NCBI GenBank assembly: GCA_954871525.1
Contig: OX940865.1
Coordinates: 1 to 64,000 of the forward strand
Direction: 5' to 3'
DNA from: Parietaria judaica
Lineage: Eukaryota; Streptophyta; Magnoliopsida; Rosales; Urticaceae
DNA length: 64,000 nucleotides
A program made the translations under genes and the position numbers. Below the pieces are notes generated by a model. The model was given only the letters and a program-made list of their open reading frames with translations. It did no database searches and was not told the DNA's origin. Positions 11,926 to 25,074 of this stretch are shown here, piece after piece. Position 1 is the first letter of the stretch; each line of letters begins with the position of its first letter.

Positions 11926-14797
11926 GTTGTTTTGGGTAAAATGGGAAAAAGACTCTGTTTTTTTTGGCACACGCATTAATTGGTTAAGACGGGTTTTTGG
12001 AGAGCGTTAAACTTTTAATGCCAAAAATTACCTAGTTTATAACAATACCACCCAGATAAAGGTCTAGTAACTGAAATTTCATCAAGAACGTATCTTACTT
12101 GCTGCCGTAAGAAAACCAATTTTTAACACTTGTCGGTAATGATTTTAACATGTTAAATGCTTGGTATACACACTACGAGATAGTGCTTTGCGATTTAGGG
12201 ATTAAAATAAGTAAATGTGATAAAAATACACATTAATAAGAATTTTGAAATTCATTTTTTGTTTAAAATATCGTTTGATTATGGTTATTTTGCGTAAAAT
12301 GGGCAAAAGACTCAATTTTTTTTAGCAAGCATTAATTGGTGAATTAGGGTTTTTAAAGAGCGTCAAAAATTTTAATGCCAAAAATAACCCAATTTATAAT
12401 AATACCACCCAAATAAAGGTCTAGCAACTGAAATTTCCTCAAGAACGCATCGTATTTGCTCTCGTAAAAAAAATCAATTTTTAACACTTTTCGGTAATGA
12501 TTTTATCCCGTTAAATGCTTGTTATAGAAACTACGAGATAGTGCTTTGCGATTTATGGGTTAAAATAAGTAAAATGTGGTATAAGTACACATTACCAAGA
12601 ATTTTGAAGTTCATTTTTTGCTTAAAATATCGTTTGATTAGGGTTGTTTTTGGTAAAATGGGAAAAAGACTTTTTTTTTTTGCTCACGCATTAATTGGTG
12701 AACCTGGGTTTTTGGAGAGCGTTAAATACTTTTAATGCCAAAAATAACCTAGTTTATAACAATACCACCCAGATAAAGGTCTAGCAGTTGAAATTTCATC
12801 AAGAACGCATCGTATTTGCTCTCGTAAGAAAACCAATTTTTAACACTTATCGGTAATGATTTTAACATGTTAAATGCTTGGTAAACACTCTACGGGATAG
12901 TGCTTTGCGATTTAGGGATTAAAATAAGTAAATGTGATATAAATACACATTAATAAGAATTTATAAATTCATTTTTTGTTTAAAAAATCGTTTGATTATG
13001 GTTGCTTTGTGTAAAATGGACAAAAGACTTAATTTTTTTTTAGCAAGCATTAATTGGTGAATTAGGGTTTTTAAAGAGCGTCAAAAATTTTAATGCCAAA
13101 AAAAAAAACCCAATTTCTAATAATTCCAACCAAATAAAGGTCTAGCATTTGAAATTTCCTTAAGAACGCATCGTAATTTCTCTCGTAAAAAAACCAATTT
13201 TTAACACTTTTCGGTAATGATTTATCCCGTTAAATGCTTGTTATAGAAACTACGAGATAGTGCTTTGCGGTTTAGGGATTAAAATAAGTAAATGTGGTAT
13301 AAATACACATTACTAAGAATTTTGAAGTTCATTTTTTGTTTAAAATATCGTTTGATTAGGGTTGTTTTAGGTAAAATGGGAAAAAGACTCTGTTTTTTTT
13401 ATGCGCACGCATTAATTGATGAAACTGGGTTTTTAGAGAGCGTCAAAAACTTTTAATGCAAAAAATAACCTAGTTTATAATAATACCACCCAGATAAAGG
13501 TCTAGTAACTGAAATTTCATCAAGAACGCATCATACTTGCCCTCGTAAGAAAACCAATTTTTAACACTTGTCGGTAATGATTTTAACATGTTAAATTCTT
13601 GGTATACACACTACGAGATAGTGCTTTGCGATTTAGGGATTCAAATAAGTAAATGTGATAAAAATACACATTAATAAGAATTTTGAAATTCATTTTTTGT
13701 TTAAAATATCGTTTGATTATGGTTGTTTTGCGTAAAATGGGGAAAAGACTCAGTTTTTTTTAGCAAGCATTAATTGGTGAATTAGGGTTTTTAAAGAGCG
13801 TCAAAAATTTTAATGCCAAAAATAACCCAATTTATAATAATACAACCCAAATAAAGGTCTAGCAACTGAAATTTCATCAAGAACGCATCGTATTTGCTCT
13901 CGTAAAAAAACAAATTTTTAACACTTTTCAATAATGATTTTATCCCGTTAAATGCTTGTTATAGAAACTACGAGATAGTGCTTTGCGATTTAGGGATTAA
14001 AATAAGTAAATGTGGTATAAATACACATTACTAAGAATTTTGAAGTTCAATTTTTGTTTAAAATATCGTTTGATTAGGGTTGTTTTGGGAAAAATGGGAA
14101 AAAGACTCTGTTTTTTTGGCGCACGCATTAATTGGTGAAACCTGGTTTTTGGAGAGCGTCAAAAACTTTTAATGCCAAAAATAACCTAGTTTATAACAAT
14201 ACCACCAAGATAAAGGTCTAGCAACTGAAATTTCATCAAGAACGCGTCGTATTTGCTCTCGTAAGAAAACCAATTTATAACACTTTTCGGTAATGATTTT
14301 AACATGTTAAATGCTTGGTATACACTGTACGAGATAGTGCTTTTGCGATTTAGGGATTAAAATAAGTAAATGTGATATAAATACAAATTAATAAGAATTT
14401 TGAAATTCATTTTTTGTTTAAAATATTGTTTGATTATGGTTGTTATGCGTAAAATGGGCAAAAGACTCAATTTTTTTTTTAGCAAGCATTAATTAGTGAA
14501 TTAGGGTTTTTAAAGAGCGTCAAAAATTTTAATGCCAAAAATAACACAATTTATAATAATACCACCCAAATAAAGGTCTAGCAACTAAAATTTCCTCAAG
14601 AACGCATCGTATTTGCTCTCGTAAAAAAACAATTTTTTAACACTTTTCGGTAATGATTTTATCCCGTTAAATGCTTTATATAGAAACTACGAGATAATGC
14701 TTTGCGATTTAGGGATTAAAATAAGTAAATTTGGTATAAATACACATTACTAAGAATTTGAAGTTCATTTTTTGTTTAAAATATCGTTTGATTAGGG
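11926..14797. repeat. 2.87-kb tandem duplication, copy 2 (8 monomers)
   Basis: Starts: B 12160, A 12518, B 12877, A 13237, B 13598, A 13955, B 14314, A 14674. It is nearly identical to copy 1. Differences seen include a T-run length change near 12670, GCGGTTT for GCGATTT at 13269, and a patch near 13530-13545 (CATCATACTTGCCCTCG against CATCGTATTTGCGCTCG). Copy 2 ends near 14797, where TTTTATGTAAAATGGG replaces the TTTTGGGTAAAATGGG that follows copy 1. Confidence 0.92.
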
Positions 14798-17700
14798 TTG
14801 TTTTATGTAAAATGGGAAAAAGACTCTGTTTTTTTTTTTGCGCACGCATTAATTCGTGAAACCGGGTTTTTGGAGAGCGTCAAAACTTTTTAATGCCAAA
14901 AATAACCTAGTTTATAACAATACCACCCAGATAAAGGTCTAGCAACTGAAATTTCATCAAGAACGCATCGTATTTGATCTCGTAAGAAAACCAATTTTTA
15001 ACACTTGTCGGTAATGATTTTAACATGTTAAATGCTTGGTATACACTCTACGAGATAGTGCTTTGCGATTTAGGGATTAAAATAAGTAAATTTGATATAA
15101 ATACACATTAATAAGAATTTATAAATTCATTTTTTGTTTAAAAAATCGTTTGGTTATGGTTGCTTTGTGTAAAATGGGCAAAAGACTCAATTTTTTTTAG
15201 CAAGCATTAATTGGTGAATTAGGGTTTTTAAAGAGCGTCAAAAATTTAATTCCAAAAATAACCCAATTTATAATAATACCACCCAAATAAAGGTCTAGCA
15301 ACTGAAATTTCCTTAAGAACGCATTGTATTTGCTCTCGTAAAAAAACCAATTTTTAACACTTTTCGGTAATGATTTTATACTGTTAAATACTTGTTATAG
15401 AAACTACGAGATAGTGCTTTGCGATTTAGGGATTAAAATAAGTAAATGTGGTATAAATACACATTACTTAGAATTTTGATGTTCATTTTTTGTTTAAAAT
15501 ATCGTTTGATTAGGGTTGTTTTGGGTAAAATGGGAAAAAGACTCTGTTTTTTTTGGCACACACATTAATTGGTGAAACCGGGTTTCTGGAGAGCGTCAAA
15601 AACTTTTAATGCCAAGAATAACCTAGATTATAACAGTACCACCCAGATAAAGGTCTAGCAATTGAAATTTCATCAAGAACGCATCGTATTTGCTCTCGTA
15701 AGAAAACCAATTTTTAACACTTGTTGGTAATGATTTTAACATGTTAAATGCTTGGTATACACTTTACGAGATAGTGCTTTGTAATTTAGGGATTATAATA
15801 AGTTAATTTGATATAAATACACATTAATAAGAATTTTGAAGTTCATTTTTTGTTTAAAATATCGTTTGATTATGGTTGTTTTGCGTAAAATGGGAAAGAG
15901 ACTCTGTTTTTTTTAGCAAGCATTAATTGGTGAATTAGGGTTTTTAAAGAGCGTAAAAAATTTTAATGCCAAAAATAACCCAATTTATAATAATACCACC
16001 CAAATAAAGGTCTAGCAACTGAAAATTCATCAAGAACGTATCGTATTTGCTCTCGTAAAAAAACAAATTTTTAACACTTTTCGGTAATGATTTTATCCCG
16101 TTAAATGCTTGTTATAGAAACTACGAGATAGTTCTTTGCGATTTAGGGATTAAAATAAGTAAATGTGATATAAGTACACATTACTAAGAATTTTGAAGTT
16201 CATTTTTTGCTTAAAATATCGTTTGATTAGGGTTATTTTGGGTAAAATGGGAAAAAGACTCTGTTTTTTTTGGCGCACGCATTAATTTTTGAACCTGGGT
16301 TTTTGGAGAGTGTTAAAAACTTTTAATGCCAAAAATAACCTAGTTTATAACAATACCACCCAGATAAAGGTTTAGCAACTGAAATTTCATCAAGAACGCA
16401 TCGTATTTGCTCTCGTAAGAAAACCAATTTTTACCACTTGTCGGTAATGATTTTAACATGTTTAATGCTTGGTATAAACTCTAGGAGATAGTGCTTTGTG
16501 ATTTAGGGATTAAAATAAGTAAATGTGATATAAATACACAATAATAAGAATTTATAAATTCATTTTTTGTTTAAAAAATTGTTTGATTATGGTTGCTATG
16601 TGTAAAATGGGCAAAAGACTCAAATTTTTTTTAGCAAGCATTAATTGGTGAATTAGGGTTTTTAAAGAGCGTCAAAAATTTTAATGCCAAAAATAACCCA
16701 ATTTATAATAATACAACCCAAATAAAGGTCTAGCAACTGAAATTTCCTCAAGAACGCATCGTATTTGCTCTCGTAAAAAAACAAATTTTTAACACTTTTC
16801 AGTAATGATTTTATCCCGTTAAATGCTTGTTATAGAAACTACGAGATAGTGCTTTGCGATTTAGGGATTAAAATAAGTAAATGTGGTATAAATACACATT
16901 ACTAAGAATTTTGAAGTTCATTTTTTTTTTAAAATATCGCTTGATTGGGTTGTTTTAAGAAAAATGGGAAAAAGACTCTGTTTTTTTGGCGCACGCATTA
17001 ATTGGTGAAACCGGGTTTTTGGAGAGCATAAAAAACTTTTAATGCCAAAAATAACCTATTTTATAACAATACCACAAGGATAAAGGTCTAGCAACTGAAA
17101 TTTCATCAAGAACGCATCGTATTTTCTCTCGTAAGAAAACAAATTTTTAACACTTGTCGGTAATGATTTTAACATGTTAAATGCTTTGTATACACTCTAC
17201 GAGATAGTGATTTGCGATTTAGGGATTAAAATAAGTAAATGTGATATAAATACAAATTAATAAGAATTTTGAAATTCAGTTTTTGTTTAAAATATTGTTT
17301 GATTATGGTTGTTTTGCGTAAAATGGGCAAAAGACTCATTTTTTTTTACCAAGCATTAATTGGTGAATTAGGGTTTTTAAAGAACGTCAAAAATCTTAAT
17401 GCCAAAAATAACACAATTTATAATAATACCACCCAAATAAAGGTCTACCTACTAAAATTTCCTCAAGAACGCATCGTCTTTGCTCTCGTAAAAAAACAAA
17501 TTTTTATCACTTTTCGGTAATGATTTTATCCTGTTAAATGCTTGTTATAGAAACTACGAGATAGTGCTTTGCGATTTAGGGATTAAAATAAGTAAATTTG
17601 GTATAAATACACATTACTAAGAATTTTGAAGTTCATTTTTTGTTTAAAATATCGTTTGATTAGGGTTCTTTTGGGTAAAATGGGAAAAAGACTCTGTTTT

Positions 17701-18257
17701 TTTTTTGGCACGCATTAATTGGTGAAACCGGGTTTTTGGAGAGCGTCAAAAACTTTTAATGCCAAAAATAACCTAGTTTATAACAATACCACCCAGATAA
17801 AGGTCTAGCAACTGAAATTTCATCAAGAACGCATCGTATTTGCTCTCGTAAGAAAACAATTTTTTAACACTTATCGGTAATGATTTTAACATGTTAAATG
17901 CTTGGTATACACTCTACGAGATAGTGCTTTGCGATTTAGGGATTAAAATAAGTAAATGTGATAAAAATACACATTAATAAGAATTTTGAAATTAATTTTT
18001 TGTTTAAAATATCGTTTGATTATGGTTGTTTTGGGTAAAATGGGAAAAAGACTCAGTTTTTTTTAGCAAGCATTAATTGGTGAATTAGGGTTTTTAAAGA
18101 GCATAAAAATTTTTAATGCCATAAATAAACCAATTTATAATAATACCACCCAAATAAAGGTGTAGCAACTGAAATTTCCTCAAGAACGCATCGTATTAGC
18201 TCTCGTATAAAAACAAATTTTTAACACTTTTCGGTAATGATTTTATCCCGTTAAATG
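14798..18257. repeat. Array block 5: regular A-B dimers
   Basis: Starts: B 15035, A 15391, B 15751, A 16108, B 16468, A 16826, B 17184, A 17541, B 17901. Alternation is perfect with no truncated unit. The 16826/17184 dimer shares several variants with 13955/14314 (CCACNAGGATAAAGG-like, TTTTTTTGGCGCACGC), pointing to relatedness two to four dimers away. Confidence 0.9.
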
Positions 18258-18616
18258 CTTGTTATAGAAACTACGAGATAGTGCTTTGCGATTTAGGGAT
18301 TAAAATATGTAAATGTGGTATAAATACACATTACTAAGAATTTTGAAGTTCATTTTTTGTTTAAAATATCGTTTGATTAGGGTTGTTTTGGGTAAAATGG
18401 GAAAAAGACTCTGTTTTTTTTGGCGCACGCATTAATTGGTGAAACCGGGTTTTTGGAGAGCGTAAAAACTTTTAATGCCAAAAATAACCTAGTTTATAAC
18501 AATACCACCCAGATAAAGGTCTAGCAACTGAAATTTCATCAAGAACGCATCGTATTTGCTCTCGTAAGAAAACCAATTTTTAACAATTGTCGGTAATGAT
18601 TTTAACATGTTAAATG
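18258..18616. repeat. Type A monomer (representative copy, 359 bp)
   Basis: A clean A copy. Diagnostic features are the head CTTGTTATAGAAACTACGAG, GTGGTATAAATACACATTAC, GATTAGGGTTGTTTTGGG, GGCGCACGCATTAATTGG after the T run, AAACCGGGTTTTTGGAG, AACCTAGTTTATAACAATAC, CCCAGATAAAGG, TTTCATCAAG, CTCGTAAGAAAACC, and a tail with the palindrome TTTAACATGTTAAA (18601-18614). Its B partner differs at each of these points. No shorter internal repeat is obvious by eye, so I do not see the monomer as a recognisable doubling of a 180-bp unit. Confidence 0.95.
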
Positions 18617-18974
18617 CTTGGTATACACTCGACGAGATAGTGCTTTGCGATTTAGGTATTAAAATAAGTAAATATGATATAAATACACATTAATAAAAAT
18701 TTGAAATCCATTATTTGTTTAAAATATCGTTTGATTATGGTTGTTTTGCGTAAAATGGGCAAAAGACTCAAATTTTTTTTTAGCAAGCATTAATTGGTGA
18801 ATTAGGGTTTTTAAAGAGCATAAAAAATTTTAATGCCAAAAATAACCCAATATATAATAATACTGCCCAAATAAAGGTCTAGCAACTGAAATTTCCTCAA
18901 GAACGCATCGTATTTGCTCTCGTAAAAAAACAAATTTTTAACACTTTTCGGTAATGATTTTATCCCGTTAAATG
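18617..18974. repeat. Type B monomer (representative copy, 358 bp)
   Basis: The B half of the dimer. The usual B head is CTTGGTATACACTCTACGAG (this local lineage has CTCGACGAG). It then has GTGATATAAATACACATTAA, the short inverted repeat GAATTT-TG-AAATTC (altered in this lineage), GATTATGGTTGTTTTGCG, AGCAAGCATTAATTGG, GAATTAGGGTTTTTAAAG (which contains a telo-box on the minus strand), AACCCAATTTATAATAATAC, CCCAAATAAAGG, TTTCCTCAAG, CTCGTAAAAAAAC, and a tail TTTTATCCCGTTAAATG that lacks the A-tail palindrome. From 26 kb onward most B copies read GATTAGGG rather than GATTATGG, a regional sub-lineage difference. Confidence 0.95.
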
Positions 18975-20410
18975 CTTGTTATAGAAACTACGAGATAGTG
19001 CTTTGCGATTTAGGGATTAAAATAAGTAAATGTGGTATAAATACATATTACTAAGAATTTTGAAGTTCATTTTTTGTTTAAAATATCGTTTGATTAGGGT
19101 TGTTTTGGGTAAAATGGGAAAAAGACTCTGTTTTTTTTGGCGCACGCATTAATTGGTGAAACCGGGTTTTTGGAGAGCGTCAAAAACTTTTAATGCCAAA
19201 AATAACCTAGTTTATAACAATACCACCCAGATAAAGGTCTAGCAACTGAAATTTCATCAAGAACGCATCGTATTTGCTCTCGTAAGAAAACCAATTTTTA
19301 ACACTTTTCGGTAATGATTTTAACATGTTAAATGCTTGGTATACACTCGACGAGATAGTGCTTTGCGATTTAGGTATTAAAATAAGTAAATATGATATAA
19401 ATACACATTAATAAAAATTTGAAATCCATTATTTGTTTAAAATATCGTTTGATTATGGTTGTTTTGCGTAAAATGGGCAAAAGACTCAAATTTTTTTTTA
19501 GCAAGCATTAATTGGTGAATTAGGGTTTTTAAAGAGCATAAAAAATTTTAATGCCAAAAATAACCCAATTTATAATAATACTGCCCAAATAAAGGTCTAG
19601 CAACTGAAATTTCCTCAAGAACGCATCGTATTTGCTCTCGTAAAAAAAAAATTTTTTAACACTTTTCGGTAATGATTTTATCCCGTTAAATGCTTGTTAT
19701 AGAAACTACGAGATAGTGCTTTGCGATTTAGGGATTAAAATAAGTAAATGTGGTATAAATACACATTACTAAGAATTTTGAAGTTCATTTTTTGTTTAAA
19801 ATATCGTTTGATTAGGGTTGTTTTGGGTAAAATGGGAAAAAGACTCTGTTTTTTTTGGCGCACGCATTAATTGGTGAAACCGGGTTTTTGGAGAGCGTCA
19901 AAAACTTTTAATGCCAAAAATAACCTAGTTTATAACAATACCACCCAGATAAAGGTCTAGCAACTGAAATTTCATCAAGAACGCATCGTATTTGCTCTCG
20001 TAAGAAAACCAATTTTTAACACTTTTCGGTAATGATTTTAACATGTTAAATGCTTGGTATACACTCGACGAGATAGTGCTTTGCGATTTAGGTATTAAAA
20101 TAAGTAAATATGATATAAATACACATTAATAAAAATTTGAAATCCATTATTTGTTTAAAATATAGTTTGATTATGGTTGTTTTGCGTAAAATGGGCAAAA
20201 GACTCAAATTTTTTTTTAGCAAGCATTAATTGGTGAATTAGGGTTTTTAAAGAGCATAAAAAATTTTAATGCCAAAAATAACCCAATTTATAATAATACT
20301 GCCCAAATAAAGGTCTAGCAACTGAAATTTCCTCAAGAACGCATCGTATTTGCTCTCGTAAAAAAACAAATTTTTAACACTTTTCGGTAATGATTTTATC
20401 CCGTTAAATG

Positions 20411-20768
20411 CTTGTTATAGAAACTACGAGATAGTGCTTTGCGATTTAGGGATTAAAATAAGTAAATGTGGTATAAATACACATTAATAAGAATTTTGAA
20501 ATTCATTTTTTGTTTAAAATATCGTTTGATTATGGTTGTTTTGCGTAAAATGGGCAAAAGACTCAATTTTTTTTTAGCAAGCATTAATTGGTGAATTAGG
20601 GTTTTTAAAGAGCGTCAAAAATTTTAATGCCAAAAATAACCCAATTTATAATAATACCACCCAAATAAAGGTCTAGCATTTGAAGGTTCCTCAAGAACGC
20701 ATCGTATTTGCTCTCGTAAAAAAACAAATTTTTAACACTCTTATGTAATGATTTTATCCCGTTAAATG
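20411..20768. repeat. Chimeric monomer: A head, B body
   Basis: Head CTTGTTATAGAAAC through GTGGTATAAATAC is A. From ATTAATAAGAATTTTGAAATTC onward it is B to the tail. The switch falls at about monomer position 65-75. The next monomer starts with an A head, so the array here reads A-B-chimera-A-B, as if one monomer's worth of the dimer had been lost. Confidence 0.88.
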
Positions 20769-22205
20769 CTTGTTATAGAATTTACGAGATAGTGCTTTGC
20801 GATTTAGGGATTAAAATAAGTAAATGTGATCTAAATACACATTACTAAGAATTTTGAAGTTCATTTTTTGTTTAAAATATCGTTTGATTAGGGTTGTTTT
20901 GGGTAAAATGGGAAAAAGACTCTGTTTTTTTTTTTTGCACGCATTAATTGGTGAAACCAGGTTTTTGGAGAGCGTCAAAAACTTTTAATGCCAAAAATAA
21001 CCTAGTTTATAAAAATACTACCTAGATAAAGGTCTAGCAACTGAAATTTAATCAAGAACGCATCGTATTTGCTCTCGTAAGAAAATCATTTTTTAACACT
21101 TGTCGGTAATTATTTTAACATTTTAAATGCTTGGTATACACTCTACGAGATAGTGCTTTGCGATTTCGAGATTAAAATAAGTAAATGTGATATAAATACA
21201 CATTAATAAGAATTTTGAAATTCATTTTTTGTTTAAAATATCGTTTGATTATGGTTGTTTTGCGTAAAATGGGCAAAAGACTCAATTTTTTTTTAGCAAG
21301 CATTAATTGGTGAATTAGGGTTTTTAAAGAGCGTCAAAAATTTTAATGCCAAAAATAACCCAATTTATAATAATACCACCCAAATAAAGGTCTAGCAACT
21401 GAAATTTCCTCAAGAACGCATCGTATTTGCTCACGTAAAAAAAACAAAATTTTAAAACTTTTATGTAATGATTTTATCCCGTTAAATGCTTGTTATAGAA
21501 AGTACGAGATAGTGCTTTGCGATTTAGGGATTAAAATAAGTAAATGTGGTCTAAATACAAATTACTATGAATTTTGATGTTGATTTTTTGTTTAAAATAT
21601 CATTTGATTAGGGTTGTTTTGGGTAAAATGGGAAAAAGACTCTGTTTTTTTTTTGGCACGCATTAATTGGTGAAACCAGGTTTTTGGAGAGCGTCAAAAA
21701 CTTTTAATGCGAAAAATAACCTAGTTTATAACAATACCACCTAGATAAAGGTCTAGCAACTGAAATTTCATCAAGAACGCATCGTATTTGCTCTCGTAAG
21801 AAAACTATTTTTTAAAACTTGTCAGTAATGATTTTAACATGTTAAATGCTTGGTATACACTCTACGAGATAGTGCTTTGCGATTTAGGGATTAAAATAAG
21901 TAAATGTGTTATAAATACACATTAATAAGAATTTTGAAATTCATTTTTTGTTTAAAATATCGTTTGATTATGGTTGTTTTGCGTAAAATGGGCAAAAGAC
22001 TCAAATTTTTTTTAGCAAGCATTAATTGGTGAATTATGGTTTTTAAAGAGCATAAAAATTTTAATGCCAAAAATAACCCAATTTAAAATAATACCACCCA
22101 AATAAAGGTCTAGCAACTCAAATTTCCTCAAGAACGCATCGTATTTGCTCTCGTAAAAAAACAAATTTTTAACACTTTTCGGTAATGATTTTATCCCGTT
22201 AAATG

Positions 22206-22563
22206 CTTATTATAGAACTACGAGATAGTTCTTTGCGATTTAGGGATTAAAATAAGTAAATGTGATATAAATACACATTAATAAGAATTTTGAAATTCAT
22301 TTTTTGTTTAAAATATCGTTTGATTATGGTTGTTTTGCGTAAAATGGGCAAAAGACTCAAATTTTTTTTTAGCAAGCATTAATTGGTGAATCAGGGTTTT
22401 TAAAGAGCATAAAAAATTTTAATGCCAAAAATAACCCAATTTATAATAATACCACCCAAATAAAGGTCTAGCAACTCAAATTTCCTCAAGAACGCATCGT
22501 ATTTGCCCTCGTAAAAAAACAAATTTTTAACACTTTTCGGTAATGATTTTATCCCGTTAAATG
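22206..22563. repeat. Chimeric monomer: A head, B body
   Basis: Head CTTATTATAGAACTACG (A type with a 1-bp loss), then GTGATATAAATACACATTAA and a full B body with the TTTATCCCG tail. An A monomer follows at 22564. Confidence 0.85.
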
Positions 22564-23642
22564 CTTGTTATAGAAACTACGAGATAGTGCTTTGCGATTT
22601 AGGGATTAAAATAAGTAAATGTGGTATAAATACACATTACTAAGAATTTTGAAGTTCATTTTTTGTTTAAAATATCGTTTGATTAGGGTTGTTTTGGGTA
22701 AAATGGGAAAAAGACTATTTTTTTTGGCGCACGCATTAAATGATGAAACCGGGTTTTTGGAGAGTGTCAAAAACTTTTAATGCCAAAAATAACATAGTTT
22801 ATAACAATACCACCCAGATAAAGGTCTAGCAACTGAAATTTCATCAAGAACGCATCGTATTTGCTCTCGTAAGAAAACCAATTTTTAACACTTGTCGGTA
22901 ATGATTTTAACATGTTAAATGCTTGGTATACACTCTACGAGATAGTGCTTTGCGATTTAGGGATTAAAATAAGTAAATGTGATATAAATACACATTAATA
23001 AGAATTTTGAAATTCATTTTTTGTTTAAAGTAGCGTTTGATTATGGTTGTTTTGCGTAAAATGGGCAAAAGACTCAATTTTTTTTAGCCAGCATTAATTG
23101 GTGAATTAGTGTTTTTAAAGAGCGGCATAAAATTTAATGCCAAAAATAATCCAATTTATAATAATACCACCCAAATAAAGGTCTAGCAACTAAAATTTCC
23201 TCAAGAACGCATCGTATTTCCTCTCGTAAAAAAACAAATTTTTAACACTTTTCGGTAATGATTTTATCCCGTTAAATGCTTGTTATAGAAACTACGAGAT
23301 AGTGCTTTGCGATTTAGGGATTAAAATAAGTAAATGTGTTATAAATACACATTACTAAGAGTTTTTAAGTTCATTTTTTGTTTAAAAATATCGTTTGATT
23401 AGGGTTGTTTTGGGTAAAATGGGAAAAAAACTCTGTTTTTTTTTTTGGCGCACGCATTAATTGGTGAAACCGGGTTTTTGGAGAGCGTAAAAAACTTTTA
23501 ATGCCAAAAATAACCTAGATTATAACAATACCACCGAAATACAGGTCTAGCAACTGAAATTTTATCAAGAACGCATCATATTTGTTCTCGTAAGAAAACC
23601 AATTTTTAACACTTGTCGGTAATGATTTTAACATGTTAAATT

Positions 23643-23999
23643 CTTGGTATACACTCTACGAGATAGTGCTTTGATATTTAGGGATTAAAATAAGTAAATG
23701 TTATATAAATACACATTAATAAGAATTTTGAAATTCGTTTTTTGTTTAAAATTTCGTTTGATTAGGGTTGTTTTGCGTAAAACGGGCAAAAGACTCAGTT
23801 TTTTTTAGCAAGCCTTAATTGATGAATTAGGGTTTTTAAAGAGCGTGAAAAATTTTAATGCCAAAAACAACCCAATTTATAATAATAACACCCAAATAAA
23901 GTTCTAGCAACTGAAATTTCCTCAAGAATGCATCGTATTTGCTCTCGTAAAAAAACCCATTTTTAACACTTGTCGGTAATGATTTTAACATGTTAAATG
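23643..23999. repeat. B monomer with A-type tail, giving a B-B pair
   Basis: B body, with CTCGTAAAAAAACCC still B-like, but the last 45 bp are A type (ACTTGTCGG, TTTTAACATGTTAAATG). The next monomer (24000) therefore has a B head. The crossover lies very close to the monomer's 3' end. Confidence 0.8.
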
Positions 24000-24716
24000 C
24001 TTGGTATACACTCTACGAGATAGTGCTTTGCGATTTAGGGATTAAATAGGTAAATATGATATAAATACACATTAATAAGAATTTTGAAATTCATTTTTTG
24101 TTTAAAATATTGTTTTTTAAAGGTTGTTTTGCGTAAAATGGGAAAAAGACTTAGTTTTTTTTAGCAAGCATTAATTGGTGAATTAGGGTCTTTAAAGAGC
24201 GTCAAAAGTTTTAATGCCAAAAATAACCCAATTTATAATAATAACACCCAAATAAAGGTCTAGCAACTGAAATTTCCTCAAGAACGCATCGTATTTGCTC
24301 TCGTAAAAAAACTAATTTTTAACACTTTTCGGTAATGATTTTATCCCGTTAAATGCCTTTTATAGAAACTACGAGATAGTGCTTTGTGATTTAGGGATTA
24401 AAATAAGTAAATGTGGTATAAATACACATTGCTAAGAATTTCGAAGTTCATTTTTTGTTTAAAATATCGTTTGATTAAGGTTGTTTTGCGTAAAATAGGA
24501 AAAAGACTCTGTTTTTTTTTGGCGCACGAATTAATTGGTGAAACCGGGTTTTTGGAGAGCGTCAAAAACTTTTAATGCCAAAAATAACCTAGTTTATAAC
24601 AATACCACCCAGATAAAGGTCTAGCAACTGAAATTTTATCAATAACGCATCGTATTTGCTCTCGTAAGAAAACCAATTTTTTACACTTTTCGTTAATTAT
24701 TTTAACCCGTTAAATG

Positions 24717-25074
24717 CTTGGTATAGAAACTACGAGATGGTGCTTTGCGATTTAGGGACTAAAATAAGTAAATGTGGTATAAATACACATTAATAAGAAT
24801 TTTGCAATTCATTTTTTGTTTAAAATATCGTTTTTTAAAGGTTGTTTTGCATAAAAAGGGAAAAAGACTTGGTTTTTTTTTAGCAAGCATTAATTGGTGA
24901 ATTAGGGTTTTTAAAGAGCTTCAAAAGTTTTAATGCCAAAAATAACCCAATTTATAATAATAACACCCAAATAAAGGTCTAGCAACTGAAATTTCCTCAA
25001 GAACGCATCGTATTTCCTCTCGTAAAAAAAAAAATTTTTAACACTTTTCGGTAATGATTTTATCCCGTTAAATG
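24717..25074. repeat. B-body monomer with a mixed A/B head
   Basis: The head CTTGGTATAGAAACTACGAG combines the first bases of B with TATAGAAAC of A, and the preceding tail (TTTTAACCCG) is also intermediate. The body is B and carries the private CGTTTTTTAAAGGTTG, GCATAAAAAGGG and GAGCTTCAAAAG. The same unit recurs 5,730 bp later at 30447. Confidence 0.82.

Larger units (their letters stand above)
18258..20410. repeat. Three near-identical dimers (triplicated 718-bp unit)
   Basis: Dimers start at 18258, 18975 and 19693, with B halves at 18617, 19335 and 20053. All three B halves share CTCGACGAG, TTTAGGTATTAAAAT, AAATATGATATAAATAC, AAAAATTTGAAATCCATT and AATACTGCCCAAAT, which I do not see elsewhere. 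Only a few substitutions and homopolymer-length changes separate them. This is the youngest-looking dimer-level amplification in the window. Confidence 0.93.
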
